Positions 11,401 through 19,200 of a stretch of DNA of 53,524 nucleotides are shown piece after piece. The notes under the pieces are model-generated. The model was not told the DNA's origin and searched no databases. It was given only the letters and a program-made list of their open reading frames with translations. The stretch spans positions 1 through 53,524 of the forward strand of contig PZPC01000036.1 in the NCBI GenBank assembly GCA_003045895.1. Reading direction: 5' to 3'. The translations under genes were made by a program, and so were the position numbers. This DNA comes from Bacteroidota bacterium (GTDB taxonomy: Bacteria; Bacteroidota; Bacteroidia; Chitinophagales; Saprospiraceae). Positions within the stretch are counted from its first letter, which is position 1. Each line of letters starts with the position of its first letter.

Positions 11401-13145
11401 GTATAGCGGTTGGCGCTGATCTCTTCCTGGGTACGGACTCCTTTCCAGATCCGGACATCCTTGATGACCCCTGCGAAATAATGGTCATTGAAGTTGCGGC
11501 CGAGGTAAATATCGGTGTCAAACATTTTTCCGTCCGTCGGAAAATGATGGGCAGCAATGGTTTGGGTACGATCCAGTTTGCCGTTGAGATAAAAGGATAC
11601 TTCCCGAATGCTGCGGTCCAGCGTAACCGCGATATGCGTGAATTCACCCCGTGGAACGGTGTGATTACTGGTAATCAGAATGTCCGCTTCGTTGGTTTTA
11701 CCACTGGTGTTGACCGGACTGAGCAAACAAAGACGTCCCGCATAATCGATCATCACGATTAACTGGGCTTGATTGGTAGCGGCGGTTCCACTGCAAAGGA
11801 TGACCTGGTTTCCTTCTCCCTCCGACTGTACCCAGCCTTCAATCGTGATCTTGTTGCCGACGGCTGACGGACTCAGTCCGCGCTTTACACTGCAAGCCAC
11901 AAAATCATTGATCCCGTCAAATTTCAGCACCCTTTCGGTGTCCAGGTCGGGCTGGGTGGAGCGCAACGCCCAGTCGAGGTCGGCGAACGACCAGTCGAGC
12001 TTGCGGGCCAGTAGCAGGAAGCGATAAATGGCATCCAGCTTGAGGAAGCTGAGGTTGGTCAGCTTTTCTACCAGCTGGTTGGGGTCGGTATGATCAATTT
12101 CGACCGAAACAGGGGGCAGTCCGTCGCCCACATTGTTGATAAAAAAGGTACGGGACAGGCCGGCATTGAATTCATTGGCGTTGAGGTCCTGGTAGATCAA
12201 TTGGGTCAACTGGGTCCGGCTGAGGGTCGTTCTTTCCAGAAAGGTTTCCACCTCGGCGAGTTTGGCCAGTCCTTCGGCTTTGGTGGTCCCGAAATAGGCG
12301 AGCAATTTCTTTTGGTCGGTATGCACCGTTGAAACCAACTCGTAGTCCAGGGGAGAAAGGTTGAGCAGCTCCCGGCCGATCTGCCCTTCCCGGCTAATGG
12401 GCCCGGTTTCCGGGTCATTGCCCGCGACGGGGTTGGTGACGAGGTCAAACGCTTCGTACACCTCGTGGAGGCGGGTTCCCATGGCCTGCAAATAGTCCCG
12501 AACCTGGGTATGGGGCAAGTTAAAGGGCAGGTTCATCGGGAAGGTCGCCTGAGCCGCCTTCTCGTAGGCGTCGGGCAGCAGGGGGTCGCGTACCACAGCT
12601 TCCAGAATCTCATTGACAATATCAATGAAAGGAAGCAGGGTATAGGTATTGTTGCAATCCAGGTTGATGTGAAAGAGGGAAGGCTGGCGGTTTTCCAGGC
12701 GGAGCTGGAGGTCGGGCTGGGCGGGCGTGATGGTCTCATCGATAAAACGCAGGAGGTCGACAAAATAGGCCGCCGGTCCGAAAATGGATTTGCAGGGGTC
12801 GCAATCGTTGAGGGTGATGGCCCCGAAGAGCTTATCGTAGTCGGGCAGGGATTCCTGCTTGCGGATGAAAGAAGAAGGGATGTTGTTAAACAACGTATTC
12901 GCCATATAGGGCGAGGCCACCGTGTCCTTGATATTGGCCCAGACCAGGGCAGTCCGTTCCGACACCGCTACGGCGGTTTGGTAGACCTTGCGGGCTTGTG
13001 CCCGGTCCCCATCGAAATCGGCCGCGTAGGTATCCACAAACAGCTCCTCGTCCCAACGCGCAATGGCGCTGGCGGAACGAAAGGTGGCATGCTCCTCGAG
13101 AAATGCGGCGAGAATTTCCTGGTCACTGAGGTAGGTGGTTGACAT
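2403..13145 (-). CDS. Tc toxin subunit A (TcA) with four LamG-like modules
   Basis: This 3580-aa protein is the pore-forming, receptor-binding subunit of an ABC (Tc) toxin; known TcA pentamers dock on cells and inject the TcB-TcC cargo. The N-terminus carries the conserved CKSIFGPAAYFVDLL segment. LamG/concanavalin-like modules lie at about 400-570 (FDGINDFVAC), 690-850, 1600-1800 and 2015-2310; the last is interrupted by a long Ala/Thr-rich coiled coil (about 2060-2195). The conserved late region includes YWRYLPFRN and FDPHAIARLR. About 2935-3250 is the alpha-helical pore stalk, with a Gly/Ala-rich segment near 3052-3092 that probably forms the transmembrane tip. The C-terminus from about 3290 resembles the TcB-binding domain. 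There is no signal peptide. The gene is last in a four-gene operon, 99 bp after TcBC. Insect-pathogen TcA proteins are usually around 2500 aa; the excess here is the LamG and coiled-coil material. Confidence 0.93.
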   Translation of the reverse strand: MSTTYLSDQEILAAFLEEHATFRSASAIARWDEELFVDTYAADFDGDRAQARKVYQTAVAVSERTALVWANIKDTVASPYMANTLFNNIPSSFIRKQESLPDYDKLFGAITLNDCDPCKSIFGPAAYFVDLLRFIDETITPAQPDLQLRLENRQPSLFHINLDCNNTYTLLPFIDIVNEILEAVVRDPLLPDAYEKAAQATFPMNLPFNLPHTQVRDYLQAMGTRLHEVYEAFDLVTNPVAGNDPETGPISREGQIGRELLNLSPLDYELVSTVHTDQKKLLAYFGTTKAEGLAKLAEVETFLERTTLSRTQLTQLIYQDLNANEFNAGLSRTFFINNVGDGLPPVSVEIDHTDPNQLVEKLTNLSFLKLDAIYRFLLLARKLDWSFADLDWALRSTQPDLDTERVLKFDGINDFVACSVKRGLSPSAVGNKITIEGWVQSEGEGNQVILCSGTAATNQAQLIVMIDYAGRLCLLSPVNTSGKTNEADILITSNHTVPRGEFTHIAVTLDRSIREVSFYLNGKLDRTQTIAAHHFPTDGKMFDTDIYLGRNFNDHYFAGVIKDVRIWKGVRTQEEISANRYTRFAGTASGLLAYWPLTPTPWNNLPDFTANRNDGIPGGDGSITQPRWVERDLVLDPLPGEPNPVKDPTQEDLTHPDWNFWADNRLALVDFETQDIVRNDPRLRRGFAALATRTVQVWFKADDIFLSHQKQVIYHEGESEGGLIIYLHGGYLYFGAYSDSDVAAAPWEQTFLRTPQVTSGRWHHAAIVLDATTAVREEALRAYVDGRLVDSGKAVQLEKYNGKVELGGVSNGARFHDGKYLAADTSGEVAHTFRGMILEFQLWRAALTGDAIRKNRFSTALDGTEDGLLVWSGHWSGITPSKTAEIKSVLPTRVELNRQTLDRLSGIERLRVKYDLPIDRLCALWYALKHTGRAADEVLFDTVFNPLKKDYDYWAYYADKPIVWDRSGERNPPKDLVTQSRLRGSLRLSQKDLNALMDGIVGAQPTVSLTNDMLNRMYRLSQFAKVLQLKIDDFMGLLDIMQLEDVREIADFVRIAARADWLKWTGLKVYELDFIIFDTLHDKISVIWSEADLRGLADDLLKQAADFLAAANAFVMEGIDEGQSKELFQVLVDEAFINLYEADRGADSLQLYVVADAVADVAALNNSFDTIDWLAGDDGVPLREQITEILIRKNEEHYQACIEGLAGLFGSEPELVIVLFEFFRTAVSPADFLVMMAEVVEIMPIATAIGDYLEGYEKVLFIADKFALNPSEISEVLENPEWFGVVDLVSPNIADLDNLFKFKALATHFKDRENRLVGILASSPDEELEDGEASLLEELADLAGWEEPRLERLVTALGFEADYHTIGHLHLLYQCFALAEDLQSDVDFLISLADTRQLDYAWYRSHADALLNVFHAQYEDNEAWEKVYRPVRNKLGEQKRDALTSLAMVRIPETYQGRRSPDLLTEFLLIDVQMGSETDTSRIVQATLSAQLYVQRCLMNLEANISPEIIPETQWGWMKNYRVWEANRKVFLYPENYIEPELRDNKSPLFQALEDKLVQGEINDGTVAQAYTEYLDGFVQLSNLKVVGSYLQVDSPAIPFTYGLDFNPGSSQVSIGNAATAAALVTRDFTVSAWVFLKSIPQHGGIIGCLQNEYYDITTNFSWNPLHGLASSRTITYNEEKGWLLGTYGGKFCVALSTVGGNRSGRKGVLTYLTAKKGDSKTNTWVHLAATYDGTTLKLYVDGVESSKATTQSGDILYPTNSAKFMIGRYKDRFYDTHLDGHLHDFRIFNTALTADNIQTIRTGKRLEQAAGVPLTPKAWWKMHEGQGATILDHSGGSLDLSRPGNVNWVKVKDQAAALRQAEEVTDKEKILYLVGRTETDPHTYYYRKNEVGKKWHPWQRIELSIKSEYVTPVYAFGRLFIFWAEIKEGTESRDTNAKDKNGNFIKENITVFTPILKYSYLNFANAWVQEQTYAELKAPISEFETQLLKWQRIYVQQSLEFEAALPEVVRTAVPVVPATVSVLRLGADSAPFLTNPLVTGENMDAFAISCWLLWNKPPKSAEKQAAEDAIPIAEALVVTLEGEVATAQTNANAANSTFKTLDDQLKAKKTEKAAKETALSQATDATQKATLQAEINALTNEINSLQSSVNTAQTAANAANATLTDKNNALIAARTAVTTAEQNLQTLLTREENILKSQVIFQYGGGEMQLRSPEDLILHFNGTEVATGIALADGVWQHFHFNIKYQTDKYTVAMLRDGASVKSVNVSSATPLSPGLAVEIGSVSQFETETIQYDGQMAELVVWSDEMTATLVQAQMKVRVTLEQQQTLAGYAALVSADKKGLEEYDSVAGTDLPLADAPVRKIEEPKERERILLFYGNVIRSLRSNLKEYSFKLNLQPNAIYDPADLADPVPTNSYDVNIWQSKLYLEDNAPLGLLDYSGDSQDLVDLADEAADDLTHAIKNYQKWILSHSPIRLRLGLGMIYTIDLFQQGRVAVHGKFITDLIRISAMMDLLKDQYSNSNNASKVFLQNLPNAEARFTDVNNQPGWYILDTGDEQFLMKKKEIPDHPLKTVSERLLFNYEDINPGSSTETQDMSIILEEDPALTTTFDPNPTYTLERLNTDILYDLSESLFKDGIDGLLSIESQQLRELDFGRFSPNKTLLPEEVSVALGFEGAVGLYYREVFFHIPFYIANQLNANQKFAEAQKWYHYIFNPTARESDSEGLANPSDRYWRYLPFRNQDQKSFEDILTNKEALAEYHNDPFDPHAIARLRINAYQKAVVMKYLDNLLDWGDALFRQDSRESINEATLLYILAYNILGPRPKPVIQEKTVVTGTYTTVREEQKATIPEFLTPETTRGGASPYTPNHHIEYNFCIPENEYFVGYWDRVEDRLFKIRHSLNIDGIFRTLALFQPPIDPMALVRAAAGGRDLGSVLSGFNVSVPHYRYSYMLDKARSITGTLQGLGGALLDALEKKDAEQLSLLQNTQERAILDLTTAIKEKERDAARASLDGLRISLQGAEHSQQHYADLISAGLSGLEITQLVMEGVAQGLKLGASITTAVGAAGAAVPNFTAGGAGAFGSPVATVTTGGGSIASSAEKWAKAMEIAADIASTVGSITGTLASYERRASDWKFEKEKVAYEIKNLKTQINAAELSLKNAEREILIHQRTIEHNKQIEDFMRSKFTNQSLYNWMVSRISGLYFQTYKIAYDMAKLAEKALQYEFGINDTFINFGHWDSLKKGLLAGESLELDLNRMEKAAIDMDSRYLEIEKVISLRQLDPVALADLKRDGKCEFEFPEKLFDYDYPGHYFRVIKALTLTIPAVVGPYQTIKATLTQLNSKTLLSPDAAALPYLYGDAADIESPALRVNWRAYQSIAISKGVNDSGLFELSFNDDRYLPFEGTGAVSKWELSMPKATNALDFATITDVIVNLKYTAAQDRGFQKTVVDLLKEKGYAGSTVFSLAQENPASWNQFRQSGSPHQLRFTLSPQAFPHNLQDVAIEKVHLLAEGNAGWKAIAFDLWADDDSVSAATFDLAAPGEVAEAMVDLAPTSLLSLTTTDDLAGLENLVLMVDYTGEMPW

Positions 13146-13190
13146 GTGGTCTGGTTTTTATTGGCGAAAATCTTGTGTTAATCTATATCC

Positions 13191-13240
13191 TTCTCTGACC
13201 TTTTTTGTGATCAAACTAAAGCACAAAAAAGGTCAGAGAA
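13191..13240 (-). promoter_or_regulatory. Perfect 19-bp inverted repeat between TcBC and TcA
   Basis: TTCTCTGACCTTTTTTGTG (13191-13209) and its exact reverse complement (13222-13240) enclose a 12-nt loop. The element fills most of the only intergenic gap between the two large toxin genes. On the transcribed minus strand no U-run follows the stem, so it is not a standard intrinsic terminator. It could be an RNA processing or stability element or a dyad operator that sets TcA dosage separately from TcBC (inference). Confidence 0.6.
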
Positions 13241-13244
13241 TCAT

Positions 13245-16200
13245 TTATATCGTATGCCTTCTTTGCAATGGCGGCGGATCTGTTTTTACCTGCGCTTCCT
13301 CCTGCGGAGGGTCGGCTCCCACCGGCACTATACCGAGTCTGGCCATGCCCAACACCACGCTCATATTAGCCAGCTCATGAACGTCGAGGCCCACTTTGCC
13401 GTCTTCCATGCGGTCTGCGTATTGTGCTTTCAAGGCATCGGGTGCTTTGGAGAGGTCGACTTCCATCAGGATGCCCTCAAAGTTGGCATAAAACTGGTCG
13501 GCGGCTTTTTTTTCTGCTGCGTTCTGTTTCATCCCCAGTTTTCCCGTTCCCTGGTAATTGGTCACCGGCAGATCGAAGTAGACTGTTTCATCGCCCATCT
13601 TCATCGCCGTGCGCTCGGTAATCACGTGGCCCAGCCCCGCCAGGTCAAAAGAACCGTGGATCACCATGGCATCATTTTTGGGGGCGTTGGCCCCGCCCGG
13701 ATGGTCCGGATTGGCTTGGGGGGCCAGCTCCTTGAACTTTTCCACACCGGGGCTTGATTTTCCGAACTTGACCTGGTTTGTATTACCCCCAAATACCCGG
13801 ACGTCAAAATCGAAAACCAACTTGTCCACCTTGCCCTTGGCCGGTTTTAATTTTCCTTCCAAACCCGCCTTTTTGACATAATCGGCCGGAGAGGGGACGT
13901 CAAATTGATCCGCTTTGGTTTTCGCATTAAAGGCATCCGAGGCCTCTTTTATGCCCTTATCCATCATGGCCTTCACCTTGGGCGTATCCATGCTGTCCAG
14001 CAGCTTATCCAGGGGGCTTTCGTTTTTCTTATTCCCCAAGGGGCCTTTAAAAATGGCCTGTTTGTACTTGTTTCCGGCGGGGTCGATATGCCGGATCGGG
14101 TTGTTTCCTACGAAAAAATAGCCGTTCAATCCATCTACCGGGCCCAACGGGTCCGGGTTCAGCCAGCGCCCCAGCCAGGGCGCGTAATACCGGGATCCGT
14201 AATAATACAGGCCGGTAGCACTATCCCTTTCCTTGCCCGAATAGCGGTATTCCTTTTCCTTCACTTCCCGCTCGCTCCGGCCCGCCACCAGGGCGGTGCC
14301 CCCGTAGGGATAGTATTCTTCGTAGGTGATCAGTTCACCTTGCGCATTGACCTCCACTGCGGCCGAGTCGAGGTGGTTGCCCAATTGGTAGCGGGTAGAC
14401 GCCGCTGCTTCCTGTGTTTTTTTGCCCACCAGTACCCAACGGTGAATGGCGATCCGGCGCTGGTCATCCAGCAGGTGGACCTCCTGGGTTTCGCGGCTGA
14501 CGCGGTCTTCGTAGCGCGTGCGGCTGAGTTCGAATCCTTCCAGGTAAATCTTTTCCTCAATCCGGATATTCGCTCCGCCGTGCTCCAAAAATTCGCCCAC
14601 TTTCCGGACGCGTTTTCCGTCGCCGTCGTAGACATAATATTCCGCATCCGCCAGTTGGTTGGCGTCGCGGCGGATGATCGTAGCCGAAGACAGTGCGTTG
14701 CGGTAGTTCCAGGTCAGGCCCTGCAAGTGGTCCAGGGCCAGCAGGTTGCCATTGGCATCAAAGGCGCTGGCGAAATTGGGCGAACTTCCGGAATGCGCCA
14801 CCAGCGCGCGGTTGGAGCCGGCGTCGCAGCTGATATCCCGGGTAAACCCGCCCAATTCCCGGATCTGCAGGAGGTTGTCCCCCTGGTCATAAGCATACTG
14901 CCGGGTATAATTCCGGATCATAAGGTCGTCATTGGGGCCCGCCGGGCTTTGGAAAAACTGCGCGTAATCCGGTTGCCCGGAGCCCGTTTGCGTCGTGCCA
15001 GGTCGGTGCCGCCCGGTGGCGCGGGTCAGGCGGTAGCGGGCGTCGTAGGTGTAGTCGTTGAGGGGCTCGATGCGGGAATTGTTCGTAAAGATGGCCCGGT
15101 GGCTGTTGTCCCGCAGGCGGGTGATATTCCCGACGGGGTCGTAGGTATACCGGACGTCCTGAAAGCGGGTGCCATTCTTATGAGAAACCAGGCTGGTCAG
15201 CGACCAGGTATCCGGATCGTAGGCATAGCGGGTGCTGACCCCGTTGTCGTACTGGATGGTCTCGCGCTGGTTGCGGGCATTGTAGCTGATACCGATAACC
15301 CCGGCCAGCTGCTCGGTTGCCCGGGAAAAGGCCACCGCATTGAGCCGCCCCGAAAGGTGATAGCCATAGGTGATCTGCCCGGCAGCGAGGGGCTTTTCTT
15401 CCCGTACCACCCGGCCCAACGCATCGTAGGCCCAGTGCCTTACCAGGGGCTCCGTATGCGGGTCGGGCAATTCAAAACCTTTGTGCCGCCAGGGATGATC
15501 CGCCGCCAGGGCGGAATTTTGTTGTTCGTTCCAGTTGGCTTCGGCTTTGTAGGCCGCCCGCAGGGTGCGGGTAGTCTGGAGGAGCTTGCCGCGGAAGCTA
15601 AAACGGTCGTTGCGGATGGAACCCGCCTGGTCGAAAGCATAGGCGATCTGCCCCCGCAGGTTGCGGTCCATGGAGTCGGAGACGCTTTCTCCGTAGTGGA
15701 TTTCTTCCACCACCTGGTCCAGCCCATTGCCCTGAACCAGGGCCTGCACGGTCCGCCCCAGGCTATCGTACAACCAAACCTGGTGGTAGCCCCGGCTGTC
15801 CCAGGCCTGAAAAATCGAATCCGTAGCATCGTAGAGGGTCCAATAGGTTCCCGAGTCGGCACTGATGCTGCGGAGAGCCATACCGTTCATACCAAAGTCG
15901 GTTCGGAAATTGGGGCCGGCTCCCGCGGCCAACAGCCGGGGATCGGTCTGGCTTAGGGCATTGCCCTGGCTATCTAATTCGGTATGGGTAGGGAACGCTT
16001 CCCCACCCGCCACCAGCAACTGCGCTTCCCGGAAGGCCCGCCCCAACACATCCAGCGTTTGCACGGAGGGGGTGTTTTTGTGCTGAAGCGCCTTGTTCAG
16101 GGAATCGGTTTCGTCCCCGGAAAGGGTTGCCGGCAGGTTGTTGAGCAAGGGGTTACTTTTTTCCGCGTCGCTCAGGCTGCCCCGGTAGAATTGGTGGTAC

Positions 16201-19200
16201 AGCGAATCGGCCAGCGTGTCGTTGGCGTCGAAGGAGCGGACTTCCCAGGCGGAAAATTCGATCTTTTCAAAAAAGCCTTTGGGAAGATCCTTGCGGATGG
16301 CCCGCCCCAGCGGATCGTAGTGAATAACCGGGCTCACGCCAAATTGGCCGACTGTTTCCTCGGTTTGCCAGGTAGCTTCGCTGCTGTAGTAGGGCTCGTA
16401 TTCCTTGATGGGGTTACCTTTATTGTCGTAAACGGTCCGGCCGGAAGTCAGCCACCGATCCGTGGTCTGCTGTTGGGTTATGCTGCCCTCCGTTATGACC
16501 CAGGCCAGACCGGGTTCTACTTTTAATTTCTCCTGCAGTGTCCGACCAAAACCATCTGAATAACTGATCGTGATCTGACAAGGGCTGCGGGTTCCCGTCT
16601 CCAGCTCGCTGACATGGGTCTCGCGGAGCACGGCCATCCAATAGGGCGGTTCCCGGCGGTCCTGCCAGGCAAAAGGATCGTAATGGAAGAAGGTGGTGGC
16701 ACCTTGCAGGTAATCGTGGGGGGCGGCCAGGATCAGGTCGAGGCTCGTCGGCTTGTTGGTCAGGTGGACATCATCCACGAGCGGCGCATCTCCCCTGCGG
16801 ACGAGCGTACCATCGGAGTCGGTTTCCAGGCCGTACAGCGAGGTCAACCGAACCCTCCCCAGGGGATCAAAAAGGGCTTCGGTGGTGTTCCCGTTGAGGT
16901 CGGTATGCCGCCTGGCCTGCATCACCTGGTAGTCGATCTCCGCGTGGTAGCGGTTGTCGAGCGCGTCGGTGGTTTGGACAATGGCCAGGAAATAAGGGTC
17001 GTAGCCGATGGTAGACCGGGAATCGAAGGGATCCAGGGTCTGCTGCAATTGGTAGAAGCCCGCAGCCCCGAAATAATGGGCCCGCAGCCTGGGGTTCCAC
17101 CAGTAGCCATCACGGAGCAGGTAAGCGCCCTTGCCGGGGTCGCCCAGCAGATCGTCTACTGCTGCCAGCGTTATTTTTTCTCCGAAGAGCTGGTGCATGC
17201 CCACCTGGGAATGCAGGGCCGTCTCCGTTTTGAATTCAAGAGCGAGGCCGTCCACTTCTCCGAATGCGGCGGCAATCAGCGAACCGTCGGCGGCCTTTTT
17301 CCAGTAAAAGCTCCTTTGCCAGTGGATCAGTCGGGCGGCGGCTCCGCTAGCGTTTAGCTTAGCCTCAAAGGGTTGGCTGTTGGCCAGCGCCGCAGCGGCC
17401 TTTTCTTGCAATTTTTCGGAAGAAAAATACCGGCTGCCGCCCACGCGCAAGTCGCCACTACCCAGGCCGGAAAGGGCAAAGGTTCGCCGTTCCAGGGGAA
17501 TGCCCCACAAATACCACTCGTCTTCCGCCGTTTCCTGAAAATAGCTCACCCATTCGCAGATAGCCAACGGTTGATCCTGTTCCGGAAACGCCTCCGGGCG
17601 GTTCGCAGGCCGGCGCGGATAAGCGAGGTCGCAGGTTTGCAGGGCTTGCCCGAATGCATCAAATTCGAGGACCAGGGAGTGGCTGGCCCGGGGGTCGGGC
17701 GCAGCGCCCGCCTGGAGGTCGAGTTCGTAATCGTAGTGAATAGACTCCTGCTCCAGGGCCTGGTACACCCCAAATTTATTGCTCCCCTGGGGTTGTACCG
17801 TCCGGATGACGGCTTTGTTTTCGGTGACCGAATAGAGCCGGGCGGGTTCCCCCTGCTCGTCGAGGCTGTAAATTTCTTCGCGCAGTACCAGTCCGTTCAT
17901 AGCGCGGTAGGCGTCGGGCAGGCTGTCGCTCCGGTCCCGGTCGCCGGGCTTTTCAAAGCCACTGTCCGGCAGGCTCAGGGCCTCCGGGTCGCCGGGAAAG
18001 TATTCCGATTCAAATTGTTTGGCGTACAGCCCTTCCCGGCGAAAAACGCCCGTGTGGTACCAGGTCTTGGTGTATACCGGCAGGGCGTGCAGCGCTTTTT
18101 CGGTGGTTTGAAAGGGGGTATCGCTCAGATCGCTGGTTTGGTATTGCGCAAAAGCTTCCGTGTCCCAACGTTCCACCATCCCAAAACCCTGGAATGTCCG
18201 GTTCCAGGGGTCGTAATGCCCGTGGTGATAGGCATAGCGGGCCACCAGCTTGGAGCCGGAGAGCTGGTCGATGGTTTCGGTCTTTTCGATCACTTGCACC
18301 GGATTGGGCAATTTGCTCACCCAGGGGTGGCCAGCTTTTTTATCCGCCAGGTAAAATTCGGTGGAACTTTTGTAGGCGATGCGGGTGACAGCCCCGAGGT
18401 TGTTGTCCACCTCAAGGAGCGTATGGGGTTTTTGGCCGCCGGAAAAGGGATAGTAATAATGCCGGAGGTCGGGGCCCTGGTAGCTGATGACCAGGGAGGT
18501 GGTTCCGTCCCCCAGGATATCGGCAAAATTCAGTTCGCTGATGCGGTCGAAGGGCGCCGGCAATCTGATGGGGACCGGCTCGCTAAAGGCGTTGCCGCTT
18601 TGGTTAAAATAGAGATAAAGGTATTGGGAATGCACGTAGATGATATCGGCGAACCCGTTTCCGTCCAGGTCGGCGGTAAAAACCTGGTCGGCATTCAGGG
18701 GGCCCTCAAAGGTGGGGGCATTGCCCAATAGCACTGGTTTTCCGAATTTTCCGTGGCCCAGGTTGGGCCAAACCTCCACGCGTCCCCGGCTGATCCGGAC
18801 GCGGTGGTCTCCGCCGTCACCGAAAACGTCGGCAAAGACCAACACTTCTTCTTCGCTCCCCGCCCGGGGCGAGGGATAATCAAATTCCTTGCTGACCATC
18901 GCAGGGCTCGACCACCCTTCCCGACCTTTGGAATAATAGATCCGGTGGGCGGTGCCGGCATCCACCATAAAATCGCCGATGCCATTGCCATCCACATCCA
19001 GGGATTCCTTGAGTGGGCTACCGTATTCCAGGGGGAAAGCGGGAAAGGACCGGAAGTTTTCCCAGGTCTGGTCGGGGCGGAGGGCGTAGTAACCGTTGAT
19101 GCCGTTGGCGCTGAGGGTCAATTCCAGGTTGCCGTCGCCGTCGATGTCCTGGAGGGCGTATACTGCATTTTGGAGGCCGGAATTAATGGGCAGGGTGGCC

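Noticed and set aside
13905-15956. Long open frame on the plus strand opposite TcBC
   Set aside because: It lies antisense to well-supported TcBC coding sequence; its product shows no family motif and has the biased composition of a reverse-strand shadow in GC-rich DNA.
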